Positions 19,198-28,421 of a DNA stretch of 39,617 nucleotides are shown piece after piece (position 1 is the first letter of the stretch; each line of letters opens with the position of its first letter). Origin of the DNA: Pseudomonadota bacterium. Lineage in GTDB: Bacteria; Myxococcota_A; UBA9160; PR03. Where the stretch lies: contig QEVM01000018.1 of NCBI GenBank assembly GCA_003576805.1, positions 1 to 39,617 of the forward strand, given 5' to 3'. The position numbers and the translations under genes were made by a program. Under the pieces are notes generated by a model. That model saw nothing but the letters and a program-made list of their open reading frames with translations. It was not told the origin of the DNA and ran no database searches.

Positions 19198-19210
19198 CCG
19201 GGGAGAGCGC

Positions 19211-19813
19211 ATGGCCCATCACCGACACACGAACGGGTTCAGCCTGATCGAGCTGATGATCGTCGTGGCGATCCTCGGCATCCTCGCCGCGATCGCGGTG
19301 CCGAGCTACCTGCGCTTCCAGCTGCGCGCGCGCACCGGCGAGGGCAAGACGAACCTCGCCGCGATCCGCGCCGCCGAGGGCGGCTACTTCGGCGAGTACC
19401 AGACGTACGTGGCCGCCGCGCCGACGCCCGCCGCGCTGCCGAGCGGCGCGAAGACGCCGTGGCCCGCTCCCGCGCCGGGCTGCCCCGCCTGTTTCGATCA
19501 GCTCGGCTTCCGGCCCGAGGGCGAGGTGGTGTTCCAGTACGAGGTCGTCGCCGCGAACGCCGGCGGCGGGCCGACGCTCGACGTCTTCACCGCGTCGGCG
19601 GTCGCGGATCTCGACCGTGACGGCGTGCTACAGATCTGGGGCTACGTCCATGCCCTCGAGACCGGCGCGGGTGGACTGCCGAGCACGCTGGCGGGCGGGC
19701 AGCCGGCCGCGCCGTGCGCGCCGACGGGAACGTGGGATCCGGTCGCGAACGCCGGCATCCGGCTCGACACAGTCGGTCCCTGCGAGGGGACGTCGGGGCA
19801 GAGCGTGTTCTGA
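19211..19813 (+). CDS. Type IV pilin-like protein (PilA family)
   Basis: The N-terminus MAHHRHTNG is followed by the class III signal FSLIELMIVVAILG, with cleavage by prepilin peptidase expected between G9 and F10, and the conserved glutamate at mature position 5. The hydrophobic helix continues through LAAIAVPSYL, then an arginine-containing linker and a globular head. The head has CPAC and two cysteines near the C-terminus (APCAP and GPCEG), the latter suited to a disulphide D-loop. Total length is 200 residues. It would be assembled into a type IV pilus or pseudopilus at the inner membrane. No other pil gene is in the window, so major versus minor pilin cannot be decided. A ribosome-binding site GGGGAG lies five bases upstream. 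Confidence 0.9.
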   Translation: MAHHRHTNGFSLIELMIVVAILGILAAIAVPSYLRFQLRARTGEGKTNLAAIRAAEGGYFGEYQTYVAAAPTPAALPSGAKTPWPAPAPGCPACFDQLGFRPEGEVVFQYEVVAANAGGGPTLDVFTASAVADLDRDGVLQIWGYVHALETGAGGLPSTLAGGQPAAPCAPTGTWDPVANAGIRLDTVGPCEGTSGQSVF

Positions 19814-19842
19814 TCGCGCTCGAAGCGTTCCGAATCGCGAGA

Positions 19843-19919
19843 TGGTGACCCAGGCAGGATTCGAACCTGCGACCTCTTGCTCCGGAGGCAAGCGCTCTAT
19901 CCAACTGAGCTACTGGGCC
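19843..19919 (-). tRNA. tRNA-Arg (anticodon CCG)
   Basis: Read on the minus strand, the gene runs from GGCCCAG at 19919 to an encoded CCA at 19843. Acceptor GGCCCAG pairs with CTGGGTC, the D-arm is AGCTCAGTTGGATAGAGC, the anticodon stem CTTGC/GCAAG holds loop CTCCGGA (anticodon CCG), and the T-arm contains GGTTCGAATCC. It decodes CGG. Length is 77 nt. It lies 17 nt downstream of tRNA-Val, so both are probably cut from one transcript. Confidence 0.97.
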
Positions 19920-19936
19920 AATGCGGAAGGCTGGGA

Positions 19937-20012
19937 TGGTGGGACGTACTGGGCTCGAACCAGTGACCTCCGCGGTGTGAACACGGCGCTCTCCCAACTG
20001 AGCTAACGTCCC
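19937..20012 (-). tRNA. tRNA-Val (anticodon CAC)
   Basis: On the minus strand the acceptor GGGACGT (from 20012) pairs with ACGTCCC, and CCA is encoded at 19937-19939. The anticodon stem CCGTG/CGCGG encloses loop TTCACAC with anticodon CAC, which reads GTG. D-arm and T-arm (GGTTCGAGCCC) are standard. Length is 76 nt. It sits 70 nt after pyrG on the same strand. Confidence 0.97.
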
Positions 20013-20040
20013 GTCCTTCCGAGCAAAGAGAGCAATTGTT

Positions 20041-20059
20041 AGGCGACGCCCGGTCGCCT
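20041..20059 (-). terminator. Candidate terminator after pyrG
   Basis: On the minus strand AGGCGAC, loop CGGGC, GTCGCCT form a seven-pair stem, starting 23 nt after the pyrG stop and followed by AACAATTGCTCTC. The tail is only moderately T-rich, so it may be weak and allow read-through into the tRNA genes. Confidence 0.4.
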
Positions 20060-20082
20060 CGCAAGGCGCGCGACGACGTCGC

Positions 20083-21693
20083 TCAGCCCTTGCGCGCGCG
20101 CTGCTGCGCGACCGCCGCCTGCACGAACGCGTCGAACAGCGGGTGCGCGGCGAACGGCCGCGACTTGAACTCCGGGTGGTATTGGCAGGCGACGAACCAC
20201 GGGTGGTCCGCGACCTCGATCACCTCGACGAGGCGACCGTCGGGCGAGAGCCCGGAGAAGACCAGCCCTGCGCGCGCGAGCTGGTCGCGCAGCTCCGGGT
20301 TCACCTCGAAGCGATGGCGATGCCGCTCGGAGATCTGCTGCGTGCCGTAGGCGCGGTGCGTCTTGGTGTCCTTGGTGAGCACGCACGGATACGCGCCGAG
20401 GCGCATCGTGGCGCCCTTCTCCGCCACCGCGCGCTGCTCGGGCAGCAGGTCGATGACGGGATACGGCGTCTCGGGATCCACCTCGGTCGAGTTGGCTCCC
20501 GCGAGTCCGGCGACGTGGCGCGCGTACTCGATCACCGCCATCTGCAGGCCGAAGCAGATGCCGAAGTACGGGATGCGGTGCTCGCGCGCGTAGCGCACCG
20601 CGATGATCTTGCCCTCGACGCCGCGAGAGCCGAAGCCGTGCGGCACCAGGATGCCGTCGACGTCGGCGAGCGGCGCCGGATCGGTGAGCTTCTCCGAGTC
20701 GATGTACTCGATCGCGACGCGCGTGCGGTGCGCGAAGCCGGCGTGGTGCAGCGCCTCGTTGAGGCTCTTGTAGGACTCGGTCAGGTCGACGTACTTGCCG
20801 ACCATGGCGATCCGCACGGTGCGCTCGGGGTTCTTCACCGCCTCGACCAGGCGCTGCCACTTCTCGAGGTTGGGGCGGCCGGTCCAGATGTTGAGCAGCT
20901 TGGTGATCTTCTCATCGACGCCCTCGTCGTGGAAGAGCAGCGGCACCTCGTAGATCGAGTCGACGTCCTTGGCCGTGATGACGGCATCGTCGTCGACGTT
21001 GCAGAAGAGCGCGATCTTCTGCTTCACGGAGCGCGGCAGGAAGCGGTCGGTGCGGCACAGGATCACGTCCGGCGAGATGCCGACCGCGCGCAGTTCCTTG
21101 ACCGAGTGCTGGACCGGCTTGGTCTTGAGCTCGCCGGCGGTCGCGACGTAGGGCACGAGCGCGATGTGGATGTAACAGACGTTCTCGCGGCCCACGTCGG
21201 AGCGGAACTGGCGGATCGCCTCGAGGAAGGGCAACGACTCGATGTCGCCGACGGTGCCGCCCACCTCGACCATCAGCAGGTCGACGCCCTCCGCCGCGAG
21301 CCGGATGCGCCGCTTGATCTCGTCGGTGACGTGCGGGATCACCTGCACCGTGCCGCCGAGATACTCGCCGTGACGCTCCTTGTTGAGGATCGTCTCGTAC
21401 ACCTTGCCGGCGGTGACGTTGTTGATGCGGCCCATCGTCGCGCTCGTGAAGCGCTCGTAATGGCCCAGGTCGAGGTCCGTCTCGGCGCCGTCCTCGGTGA
21501 CGTACACCTCTCCGTGTTGGAACGGGTTCATCGTCCCGGGATCGACGTTGAGGTACGGGTCGAGCTTGAGGAACGAGACGCGCAGGCCGCGCGCTTCGAG
21601 CAGCGCTCCGATCGACGCCGAAGCGAGGCCCTTGCCCAGCGACGAGAGCACGCCGCCGGTGGTGAAGATGAACTTGGTCGCCCGATCCGCCAT
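20083..21693 (-). CDS. pyrG: CTP synthase
   Basis: CTP synthase aminates UTP to CTP with glutamine and ATP, supplying CTP for RNA and for CDP-activated phospholipid precursors. The 536-residue product has the N-terminal synthetase domain starting [20 protein letters not shown], with the P-loop-like SLGKG and [13 protein letters not shown], and the C-terminal class I glutamine amidotransferase domain with its nucleophile cysteine in [10 protein letters not shown] and the HPEF histidine/glutamate near the end. I start at the ATG at 21693, because the in-frame extension upstream lies within the Nudix gene region and is not conserved. It is 28 nt downstream of the Nudix gene and likely cotranscribed with it. 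Confidence 0.98.
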   Translation of the reverse strand: MADRATKFIFTTGGVLSSLGKGLASASIGALLEARGLRVSFLKLDPYLNVDPGTMNPFQHGEVYVTEDGAETDLDLGHYERFTSATMGRINNVTAGKVYETILNKERHGEYLGGTVQVIPHVTDEIKRRIRLAAEGVDLLMVEVGGTVGDIESLPFLEAIRQFRSDVGRENVCYIHIALVPYVATAGELKTKPVQHSVKELRAVGISPDVILCRTDRFLPRSVKQKIALFCNVDDDAVITAKDVDSIYEVPLLFHDEGVDEKITKLLNIWTGRPNLEKWQRLVEAVKNPERTVRIAMVGKYVDLTESYKSLNEALHHAGFAHRTRVAIEYIDSEKLTDPAPLADVDGILVPHGFGSRGVEGKIIAVRYAREHRIPYFGICFGLQMAVIEYARHVAGLAGANSTEVDPETPYPVIDLLPEQRAVAEKGATMRLGAYPCVLTKDTKTHRAYGTQQISERHRHRFEVNPELRDQLARAGLVFSGLSPDGRLVEVIEVADHPWFVACQYHPEFKSRPFAAHPLFDAFVQAAVAQQRARKG

Positions 21694-21721
21694 TGGCTCG
21701 CCCCCCGATCGATCGCGTCGA

Positions 21722-22183
21722 TCAACGCACCCGCGCCGCAGCACCCCCGGCGACGGCGTCCTCGATGCGCACGCGGTGGATGGGCACGAGCGGATCGGGA
21801 AGCGCGTCTGGGGCAAAGTAGCCCGTGGCCAGCACCTCGTCCGGCGTGGTCGCGACGCCGGCCCCGATCGGCGCTGCCTCGAAGCAGAGATTGACGGCGT
21901 GCACGCGGCGTCCGTCGGGATACTCGATCACCTGGATCGACGGGTCCGAGTAGACGCCGATCAGGCGCCCCACCGCGACTTCGACGCCGGTCTCCTCGAA
22001 CACCTCGCGCGCCGCCGCAACGACGATGGACTCGCCCGGCTCGACGTACCCCCCCGGGAGGCCCCAGTGCGCGTTGTCGCTGCGCTGCATGAGCAGCAGC
22101 TCGCGGCGCGCGCCGTCGCGCCAGACGACCGCGGACACCGACAGGCGCACCTCGTGCGGATCGATCGCGTAGTAGCGAGTCAA
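21722..22183 (-). CDS. Nudix hydrolase
   Basis: The 153-residue protein carries a complete Nudix box, GYVEPGE (45-51) through REVFEETGV (59-67), fitting GX5EX7REUXEEXGU, where the glutamates bind Mg2+ for hydrolysis of nucleoside diphosphate derivatives. The N-terminal [10 protein letters not shown] and [12 protein letters not shown] are typical of this group. Substrate is unknown; the location 28 nt before pyrG suggests nucleotide metabolism, but that is only context. It starts with a TTG at 22183 preceded by GGAG at a seven-base spacing. It follows the rpsI terminator on the same strand. Confidence 0.9.
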   Translation of the reverse strand: MTRYYAIDPHEVRLSVSAVVWRDGARRELLLMQRSDNAHWGLPGGYVEPGESIVVAAAREVFEETGVEVAVGRLIGVYSDPSIQVIEYPDGRRVHAVNLCFEAAPIGAGVATTPDEVLATGYFAPDALPDPLVPIHRVRIEDAVAGGAAARVR

Positions 22184-22230
22184 GGCGGGACTCCGAGCTC
22201 GCAGCGCCGAAGTTGCAGTCCCGAAACGAC

Positions 22231-22256
22231 GACGGGAGGCCGCGAGGCCTCCCGTC
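22231..22256 (-). terminator. Intrinsic terminator of the rplM-rpsI end of the superoperon
   Basis: GACGGGAGGCC, loop GCGA and GGCCTCCCGTC form a perfect 11-pair stem starting 24 nt after the rpsI stop. On the minus strand it is followed by GTCGTTTCGG; the T run is short, as is common in GC-rich genomes. The symmetry and placement make this the clearest terminator in the window. Confidence 0.7.
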
Positions 22257-22279
22257 TGGAAGTCGAACGGCGGTTGCGA

Positions 22280-22678
22280 CTAGCGCTTCGAGAACTGGAA
22301 GCGCGCGCGCGCGCCGCGCTGGCCGTACTTCTTGCGTTCCTTCTTGCGCGCATCGCGCGTCAGGAAGCCGGCGCGCTTGAGCGGCGGCCGCATCCCTTCG
22401 TCGAGGTCGCACAGCGCGCGCGCGATGCCGTGGCGCAGCGCGCCGGCCTGGCCGGTCGGACCGCCGCCGCGCACCGAAGCCGCGACGTCGTAGCGCGTCG
22501 TGCTGTTGACCACGTCGAGCGGCTGCTTCACCAGCGAGCGCAGCGACTCGCGCCCGAAGTACTCGTCGAGCACGCGCCCGTTCACCACGATCTGACCGGA
22601 CCCGAGCTTGAGCCGGATGCGGGCGACGGCCGTCTTGCGCTTGCCCGTGATGGGCGTTGCGGTCAGCACCTCAGCCAA
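22280..22678 (-). CDS. rpsI: 30S ribosomal protein S9
   Basis: The 132-residue product matches S9 of the small ribosomal subunit: [12 protein letters not shown] at the start, [10 protein letters not shown] in the middle, and the basic tail ending ARFQFSKR that reaches towards the P-site tRNA. The TTG start at 22678 overlaps the end of rplM by eight nucleotides; a GTG at 22669 is an alternative that would remove MAE. It is the last gene before the terminator. Confidence 0.97.
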   Translation of the reverse strand: MAEVLTATPITGKRKTAVARIRLKLGSGQIVVNGRVLDEYFGRESLRSLVKQPLDVVNSTTRYDVAASVRGGGPTGQAGALRHGIARALCDLDEGMRPPLKRAGFLTRDARKKERKKYGQRGARARFQFSKR

Positions 22679-23123
22679 GCGAGAGCTCCTGCGGCTGCTG
22701 GGCCGCGTGCGGATGGTTCGGCCCCGGGTAGACCTTGAGCTTGCGGTAGAGCTTCCGGCCCAGCGAGTTCTTCGGAAGCATGCCGCGCACGGCGGTCTCG
22801 ATGACCCGCTCCGGATGCGCGCCGTTGAGGATTTGGTCCGCGGTCGCGCTCTTCAGATGACCGCGCCAGCCGGTGTAGCGGTAGTAGGTCTTCTCGGCGC
22901 GCTTGCGGCCGGTCAGCTTCACGCGCTCCGCGTTGACGACGACGACGAAGTCGCCGGCGTCCGCGTGAGGCGTGTACAGGACGTTCTCCTTGCCGCGGAG
23001 CAGCGAGGCGATGCGCGCGGACAGCCGGCCGAGCGTCTGGTCGGCGGCATCTACGATCCACCACTGCTGGCGGTCCCCGGAGCGCAGACTCTTGGTCGGC
23101 CGCGGGGGTCGAGCGACGGGCAT
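22671..23123 (-). CDS. rplM: 50S ribosomal protein L13
   Basis: The 150-residue product contains the L13 features: [19 protein letters not shown], a [15 protein letters not shown] segment, [13 protein letters not shown], and [16 protein letters not shown]. It is an early-assembly protein of the large subunit. The ATG at 23123 gives an N-terminus slightly longer than in E. coli. It lies 47 nt after truA and overlaps rpsI by eight nucleotides, the almost universal rplM-rpsI pair. Confidence 0.97.
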   Translation of the reverse strand: MPVARPPRPTKSLRSGDRQQWWIVDAADQTLGRLSARIASLLRGKENVLYTPHADAGDFVVVVNAERVKLTGRKRAEKTYYRYTGWRGHLKSATADQILNGAHPERVIETAVRGMLPKNSLGRKLYRKLKVYPGPNHPHAAQQPQELSLG

Positions 23124-23170
23124 GGGTCCCTCCGAAGAGGCGCAGTTGGTAGCCGCGGGGGCGTGCGCCG

Positions 23171-23956
23171 TCAACCCGTTGCGGGTTGCAAGCCCTCGGA
23201 TTCCGCTGGGAAATCGCCGTAGCGCACGCGGACGAGCACCAGCCCCCGCGCCGGTGCCGTGGGACCGGCGGCGGCGCGGTCGCGCGCCGCGAGGACGTCC
23301 GCGATCCGATCCGGGCGCAGCCGGCCGCGCCCGACGTCGAGCAGCGTCCCGACCAGGTTGCGGACCATGTGCCGCAGGAAGCCGGGTCCCTCGAAGGCGA
23401 GCTCCACCTCGCCGCCCCACACGCCGCGGAGCTCGGCGCGCGCGAGCGTGCGGACCGTGCTCCGCGCCGCCGAGCCGGCGCCCTGGAAGCTCGCGAAGTC
23501 GTGCGTCCCCTGGAGCGCTGCCGCCGCCTCCCGCATCGCGACGAGGTCATGGGGCGCCCGCACCCACAGCGAGGTGCGATCGCGCAGCGGCGAGCGCGCC
23601 ACGCCCGTCCAGAGCCGGTAGACGTAGAGCTTCGAGAGCGCGTCGCGCCGCGCGTGGAAGGCGTCGCCGACGACGTCAGCCCGCACGACCGCGACGTCGC
23701 GCGGCAGCACGGCGTTGAGCGCGCGCCGCAGCTCCGGCGCCGCGAGCCGCGTCGCGAGCTGCACGTTCGCGACCTGCCCCTGCGCGTGCACGCCCGCGTC
23801 GGTGCGGCCCGCGCCGTGCACGCCTGCGCTGCAGCCCGTCACCGCGGCGATCGCCGCTTCGAGCGCGCCCTGCACCGTGCGCGCGCCGCGCGGCTGTCTC
23901 TGCCAACCCTCGAAGTCGGTGCCGTCGTACTCGACGACGAGCCGCAGGTTGGGCAT
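23171..23956 (-). CDS. truA: tRNA pseudouridine(38-40) synthase
   Basis: TruA converts uridines 38-40 of the tRNA anticodon stem-loop to pseudouridine. The catalytic aspartate is D53 in GAGRTDAGVHA. Other family segments are the N-terminal LVVEYDGTDFEGWQRQP, ARRDALSKLYVYRL, GTHDFASFQ, and FLRHMVRNLVGTLLDVGRG. Length of 261 residues is normal. It follows the asd-like gene by 12 nt and precedes rplM; in pseudomonads truA likewise lies a short distance after leuB and asd. Confidence 0.96.
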   Translation of the reverse strand: MPNLRLVVEYDGTDFEGWQRQPRGARTVQGALEAAIAAVTGCSAGVHGAGRTDAGVHAQGQVANVQLATRLAAPELRRALNAVLPRDVAVVRADVVGDAFHARRDALSKLYVYRLWTGVARSPLRDRTSLWVRAPHDLVAMREAAAALQGTHDFASFQGAGSAARSTVRTLARAELRGVWGGEVELAFEGPGFLRHMVRNLVGTLLDVGRGRLRPDRIADVLAARDRAAAGPTAPARGLVLVRVRYGDFPAESEGLQPATG

Positions 23957-23968
23957 CGGCGCGAGCTG

Positions 23969-24943
23969 CTACTGGCGCGCGAAGCGCGCCTCCGCGACGC
24001 GCAGCGCGTGCGCCGCGGTGACGTGCAGCGCGTCGGCCGCGAGCCAGAGCAGCAGGCCCTGGGCCGACGTCGGGTCGCGCCGGATGCGGCCGACGTGCAC
24101 CAGCGCGCTCCCCGCGGCCGCGCGCGTCGTCGGCGCCGGCGCCCCGAGCTCGACCCCTTCGATCTTCGCGAGGCGCTCGACCACGCGCGCGACGGCGACT
24201 GGGTCGCGCGTCTCGATCGCGAGCGAGGCGCCGTCGCCGCAGAACACCGGCGTGCGCAGGATCGTGGCGGCCACGGCGACGCCGCCGAGCGCGCGTCCGA
24301 GCGTCGCCGTGAAGCTGCGCTCCGCGCTGCTCTCGCCCGCGTCGTCGATCTCGCCGCTCCACGGCAGCACGTCGAACGCGACCGGGTGGCCGAGCGCGGG
24401 CGGGTCGGCCAGCTCCTGCTGCGAGAGCAGCGCGATCGTCTCGTCCGACAGCGCGGCGACGCCGGCGCGACCCGCGCTCGACGCCGACTCGAGCAGCGTC
24501 GCGACGACGCGCGCGAGACCGAGCTCGCGCGCCAGCGGCCCGAGCACGCGCGCGCAGGCGAGCGCGATGCCGGGCGGGATCGCGAGCACCGGCGCGTCCA
24601 GCGCCGGCGCTCCCGCGACGCCGAGCTCGGCGACGAGCGGCACCTCGGCGTTGCCGGCGAGGGCGCCGGAGCAGTCGATCGCGGGCACGGACGCGTGCAG
24701 CGCCGTGCGAAGCGCGTCCAGCGACGCGCCGGGCGGCGCGCACAGGAACGCGAGGTCGCAGCCGCGCAGCGCGGCGATCTCCGTCTCGACCGCGACCACG
24801 TCGCCGTGGAACTCGACGTCGGTGCCGAGCGAGCGGTCCGTCGCGATCGGCACCAGTCCCGACACCGGCAGCCGCGTCTCGTCGAGCGCGGCGAGAACCT
24901 CGCTGCCGAGCGCTCCCGTCGCGCCGACGATCGCGACCCGCAT
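23969..24943 (-). CDS. Aspartate-semialdehyde dehydrogenase-like protein without the catalytic cysteine
   Basis: The fold is that of aspartate-semialdehyde dehydrogenase: N-terminal NADP-binding RVAIVGATGALGSEVLAAL and a C-terminal segment VGRIRRDPTSAQGLLLW matching the family. The catalytic motif PNCST, however, reads PPGIA (123-127), so the nucleophile cysteine is replaced by G125, and the following SAGxxG region is altered (ESASSAGRAG). It therefore resembles the Usg-1 paralogues that sit beside asd in proteobacteria and probably lacks dehydrogenase activity. Length is 324 residues. Its ATG overlaps the leuB stop by one base (TGATG). If this reading is right, a functional asd must lie elsewhere in the genome. 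Confidence 0.82.
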   Translation of the reverse strand: MRVAIVGATGALGSEVLAALDETRLPVSGLVPIATDRSLGTDVEFHGDVVAVETEIAALRGCDLAFLCAPPGASLDALRTALHASVPAIDCSGALAGNAEVPLVAELGVAGAPALDAPVLAIPPGIALACARVLGPLARELGLARVVATLLESASSAGRAGVAALSDETIALLSQQELADPPALGHPVAFDVLPWSGEIDDAGESSAERSFTATLGRALGGVAVAATILRTPVFCGDGASLAIETRDPVAVARVVERLAKIEGVELGAPAPTTRAAAGSALVHVGRIRRDPTSAQGLLLWLAADALHVTAAHALRVAEARFARQ

Positions 24944-26028
24944 CAGAGCGCCAGCGCCTCGAGCACGCGGTCGCCCATGGCGCGGCAGCCGATCGTCGGT
25001 CGCTGCTCGCCGGGGAGCACGAGGTCGGCGGTGCGATGGCCCGCCTCGAGCACCGCGGTGACGGCGTCGCGCACGCGGCGGGCGGCGTCGTGCGCAGCGA
25101 GCGAGTGCTCGAGCAGCATCGCGGCCGACAGGATCGCGGCGAGCGGGTTGGCGGCGTCCTTGCCCGCGATGTCGGGCGCCGAGCCGTGCACCGGCTCGTA
25201 GAGCCCGATGCCGCCCGCGCCGAGGCTCGCCGACGGCAGCATGCCGAGCGAGCCCGTGATCTGCGCCGCCTCGTCGGAGAGGATGTCGCCGAAGAGGTTC
25301 TCCGTGACGATCACGTCGAAGCGGCCGGGGTCGCGCACCAGCAGCATCGCGCACGAGTCGACGAGCTGGTGCGCGAGCGCGACGTCGGGGAAGTCCTTCG
25401 CGACCTCGTCCACGACCTCGACCCAGAGCTGCGACACCTCCAGGACGTTGGCCTTGTGGACGTGCGTCACGTGCTTGCGCCGGCCGCGCGCCGCCTCGAA
25501 CGCGACGCGCGCGATGCGCGCCACCTCGTCCTCGTCGTACACCATGGTGTTGCGCGCTTCGCGCTTGCCGCCGGCGGCGCTGCGGCCGCGCGGCTCGCCG
25601 AAGTAGAGCCCGCCCGTCAGCTCGCGCACGACCAGCATGTCGACGCCGGACACCACGTCGGGCCGCAGCGTCGACGCGCCCGCGAGCGCCGGGAACACGG
25701 TGGCGGGGCGCAGGTTCGCGAACAGGCCCAGCTCCTTGCGGATGCGCAGCAGCCCCTTCTCCGGGCGCGTCGCGACCGGCATCGCGTCCCACTTGGGTCC
25801 GCCGACCGCGCCGAGCAGCACGGCCTGGCTCTGGCGCGCGCGCGCCACGACCTCGTCGCGCAGCGGCGTGCCGTGGGCGTCGATCGACGCGCCGCCGATC
25901 AGGTGCTCCTCGAACGCGAGCGCGAGCCCGTGCTTGGGCGCGACCGCCTCGAGCACGCGCTGCGCCTCGCGCGTCACCTCCGGACCGATGCCGTCGCCGG
26001 CCACCACCACGATGCGCGCCTGCTCCAA
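24943..26028 (-). CDS. leuB: 3-isopropylmalate dehydrogenase
   Basis: LeuB oxidises and decarboxylates 3-isopropylmalate to 2-ketoisocaproate in leucine synthesis. The 361-residue product shows [11 protein letters not shown] at the start, [23 protein letters not shown], the catalytic lysine segment [13 protein letters not shown], and [19 protein letters not shown] with the metal-binding aspartates. The start is a TTG at 26028, three bases after the leuA stop, with AAGGGGG inside the end of leuA as ribosome-binding site. leuC and leuD are not in the window. Confidence 0.97.
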   Translation of the reverse strand: MEQARIVVVAGDGIGPEVTREAQRVLEAVAPKHGLALAFEEHLIGGASIDAHGTPLRDEVVARARQSQAVLLGAVGGPKWDAMPVATRPEKGLLRIRKELGLFANLRPATVFPALAGASTLRPDVVSGVDMLVVRELTGGLYFGEPRGRSAAGGKREARNTMVYDEDEVARIARVAFEAARGRRKHVTHVHKANVLEVSQLWVEVVDEVAKDFPDVALAHQLVDSCAMLLVRDPGRFDVIVTENLFGDILSDEAAQITGSLGMLPSASLGAGGIGLYEPVHGSAPDIAGKDAANPLAAILSAAMLLEHSLAAHDAARRVRDAVTAVLEAGHRTADLVLPGEQRPTIGCRAMGDRVLEALAL

Positions 26029-26031
26029 CTG

Positions 26032-27576
26032 CTAGACCCCCTTCGGCTCCGCGACCTGGTGCCGCTTCTTGTGCCATTCGAGCTTGTTGAGCGCGTGGAT
26101 GTACGCCTTGGCGCTCGCCACGAGGACGTCGTAGTGCGCGCCGTGGCCGATCACGCGCCGGCCGCCTTCCGACAGCGTGACCGCGACCTCGCCCTGCGCG
26201 TCGAGCCCCGCCGTGATCGCGTTCACCTGGTAGCGGACCAGCTCGCTCTTGGTCTCCGTGAGCTCGGTCACGGCCTTGAAGATCGCGTCCACCGGCCCGA
26301 CGCCGGTCGCGGTCGTCTTGCGCGGCTGGCCGTCGATCAGCAGCTCGACCGTCGCGGTCGGCATCGGGAACGAGCCGGAGAGCACGGTGAGCTGCTGGAA
26401 GTGGAAGCGCTCGTCCGTCTGCAGCACGGCATCCGCGACGATCGCCTCCAGGTCCTCGTTGAAGATGCTCTTCTTCTTGTCCGCGAGGTCCTTGAAGCGC
26501 TTGAAGGCGCGCTCGAACTCGTCGCCCTCGAGCGCGAAGCCGAGCTCGGCGAGCCGGTCGCGGAAGGCGTGCCGGCCCGAGTGCTTGCCCAGCACCAGCT
26601 CGTTCGACGGCCGGCCGATCGAGCGCGGCGTCATGATCTCGTAGGTGATCGCCGCCTTCAGCACGCCGTCCTGGTGGATGCCCGCCTCGTGCGCGAACGC
26701 GTTGGCGCCGACGACCGCCTTGTTGGGCTGCACGGCGACGCCGATGATCGAGGAGAGCAGCCGGCTCGACGGGTAGATCTCCTCGGTGTGGATCCGCGTC
26801 GCGATGCCGGCGTAGACGTCGGGCCGCGTGCGGATCGCCATCACGACCTCTTCCATCGCCGTGTTGCCCGCGCGCTCGCCGATGCCGTTCACCGTGCACT
26901 CGACCTGGCGCGCGCCGGCGCGCACGGCCGCGAGGCTGTTCGCGACGGCGAGCCCGAGGTCGTCGTGGCAGTGCGTGGACAGCACGGCGCGCTCGATGCC
27001 CGGGATGTGGGCCTTCAAGTGGCGGAAGAGCGCGGCCATCTCGTCGGGCGTCGTGTAGCCCACGGTGTCCGGCACGTTCAGCGTGCGCGCGCCGGCATCG
27101 AGCGCGACCGTGAAGACGCGCACCAGGTAGTCCCAGTCCGAGCGCGTCGCGTCCTCGGCCGAGAACTCGACGTCGTCGCAGTACGAGAGCGCCTGGCGCA
27201 CCGCGCGGTCGACCTCTTCCAGCACGCGCTCGCGGCTCATGCGCAGCTTGTGCTCGAGGTGGATGTCGCTCGTCGCGATGAAGGTGTGGATGCGGGGGCG
27301 CGCGGCGCCTTCGAGCGCCTGCCCGGCCCGCTCGACGTCCGCCTGCCCGGTGCGCGCGAGGCCGCAGACGCTCGCGCCGCGGATCTCGCGCGCGATCGCG
27401 CGCACCGACTCGAAGTCGCCGTCGCTCGCGATCGGGAAGCCGGCCTCGATCACGTCGACGCCGAGACGTTCGAGCTGGCGCGCCAGCGTCAGCTTCTCGG
27501 CGAGGTTCATGCTGCATCCCGGCGACTGCTCGCCGTCGCGCAGCGTCGTGTCGAAGATGCGAACCGTGTCCGTCAT
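26032..27576 (-). CDS. leuA: 2-isopropylmalate synthase
   Basis: LeuA condenses acetyl-CoA with 2-ketoisovalerate, the committed step to leucine. The HMGL-like barrel begins with [15 protein letters not shown] (metal-binding D14), continues with [12 protein letters not shown], and has [14 protein letters not shown] with the metal histidines and [15 protein letters not shown]. The C-terminal LeuA dimer domain (from about residue 385, [15 protein letters not shown]) is the leucine-feedback site. Length is 514 residues. Its ATG overlaps the pssA stop (ATGA), linking phospholipid and leucine genes in one transcript. Confidence 0.97.
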   Translation of the reverse strand: MTDTVRIFDTTLRDGEQSPGCSMNLAEKLTLARQLERLGVDVIEAGFPIASDGDFESVRAIAREIRGASVCGLARTGQADVERAGQALEGAARPRIHTFIATSDIHLEHKLRMSRERVLEEVDRAVRQALSYCDDVEFSAEDATRSDWDYLVRVFTVALDAGARTLNVPDTVGYTTPDEMAALFRHLKAHIPGIERAVLSTHCHDDLGLAVANSLAAVRAGARQVECTVNGIGERAGNTAMEEVVMAIRTRPDVYAGIATRIHTEEIYPSSRLLSSIIGVAVQPNKAVVGANAFAHEAGIHQDGVLKAAITYEIMTPRSIGRPSNELVLGKHSGRHAFRDRLAELGFALEGDEFERAFKRFKDLADKKKSIFNEDLEAIVADAVLQTDERFHFQQLTVLSGSFPMPTATVELLIDGQPRKTTATGVGPVDAIFKAVTELTETKSELVRYQVNAITAGLDAQGEVAVTLSEGGRRVIGHGAHYDVLVASAKAYIHALNKLEWHKKRHQVAEPKGV

Positions 27577-28421
27577 GCCGAAGCCTCCGGCCGCGCTTCC
27601 GGCGAGACCGGCGGCGGCACCTCCTCGAGCGGGCGTCCGGACGCTCGGCGCCACAGCCACTCGACCGGTCCGGACGCGACGTAGAGCGCGCCGATCGCGA
27701 AGAACGACACGGAGGGCTCCTGCACGATCACGATCAGCGCGACCACCATCGCGACGATGCCGCGGTAGGAGTGGCGCAGGTCCACCTCCTTGAAGCTGCG
27801 GTACGGGATCGCGCTCACCATGAGCAGCCCGACCGCCGCGACGCCGGCGGCGACCAGCGGCTCGGGCACGGCGACGGGCACCTCGTTCTCGCGCAGGAAG
27901 GACACGAACCACTGCGTGCTCGCGATCATGCCCGCAGCCGCCGGGCTCGGCAGCCCCTCGAAGCGGCCGCGGTAGCGCGACGGGCTCACGTTGAAGCGCG
28001 CCAGCCGCAGCGCGGCGCACACGACGTACAGGAACGCGATCGCGAGGCCGGTGCGGCGGAAGCCCTCGAGATGGCCGGCGTGGAAGGCGAGCAGCGCGGG
28101 CGCGAGGCCGAACGACACGACGTCGGCGAGCGAGTCGTACTCGCTGCCGAAGCGGCTCGTGGCGCGCGCCAGGCGCGCGATGCGCCCGTCGAGCGCGTCG
28201 CACACGCCGGCCAGCACGATGCCGAGCGCCGCGCGGTCGTAGTGGCCCGCCTGCGCCTGCACGATCGTGAAGAAGCCGAAGAAGAGGTTCGCGGTCGTGA
28301 AGAGCTGCGGCAGGAAATACACGCCGCGGCGTCGGCCCGTCTCGCCTCGGCGGCGGCGGCGCGCGCGGCGGCGGCGCCTGCGCTCCGCGCGTTCGCCGGG
28401 GCCGTACGGCTCGTCGCTCAT
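27573..28421 (-). CDS. pssA: CDP-diacylglycerol-serine O-phosphatidyltransferase
   Basis: This integral membrane enzyme makes phosphatidylserine from CDP-diacylglycerol and serine. The CDP-alcohol phosphatidyltransferase motif is complete: D75/D78-G79 to A82-R83, G92, D96 and D100 (DALDGRIARLARATSRFG, then SEYDSLAD). Several hydrophobic helices follow. The 282-residue product belongs to the Bacillus/PssA type II group. Residues 11-33 are almost all arginine, forming a highly basic cytosolic N-terminal tail before the first helix (YFLPQLFTTANLFFGFFTIV). It overlaps psd at its start and leuA at its end, each by ATGA. Confidence 0.95.
   Translation of the reverse strand: MSDEPYGPGERAERRRRRRARRRRRGETGRRRGVYFLPQLFTTANLFFGFFTIVQAQAGHYDRAALGIVLAGVCDALDGRIARLARATSRFGSEYDSLADVVSFGLAPALLAFHAGHLEGFRRTGLAIAFLYVVCAALRLARFNVSPSRYRGRFEGLPSPAAAGMIASTQWFVSFLRENEVPVAVPEPLVAAGVAAVGLLMVSAIPYRSFKEVDLRHSYRGIVAMVVALIVIVQEPSVSFFAIGALYVASGPVEWLWRRASGRPLEEVPPPVSPEARPEASA

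Noticed and set aside
19843..20012. tRNA pair as an integration site for a mobile element
   Set aside because: Both tRNA genes are intact, no integrase gene or partial tRNA copy is nearby, and both flanks are ordinary genes.
20143..21894. Long plus-strand frame opposite pyrG and the Nudix gene
   Set aside because: It is the antisense shadow of clear CTP synthase sequence and has no independent family match.
25036..27684. Open frame of over 800 codons on the plus strand across leuB and leuA
   Set aside because: Same cause: a shadow frame spanning two real genes, with repetitive arginine-, leucine- and valine-rich composition and no recognisable motif.
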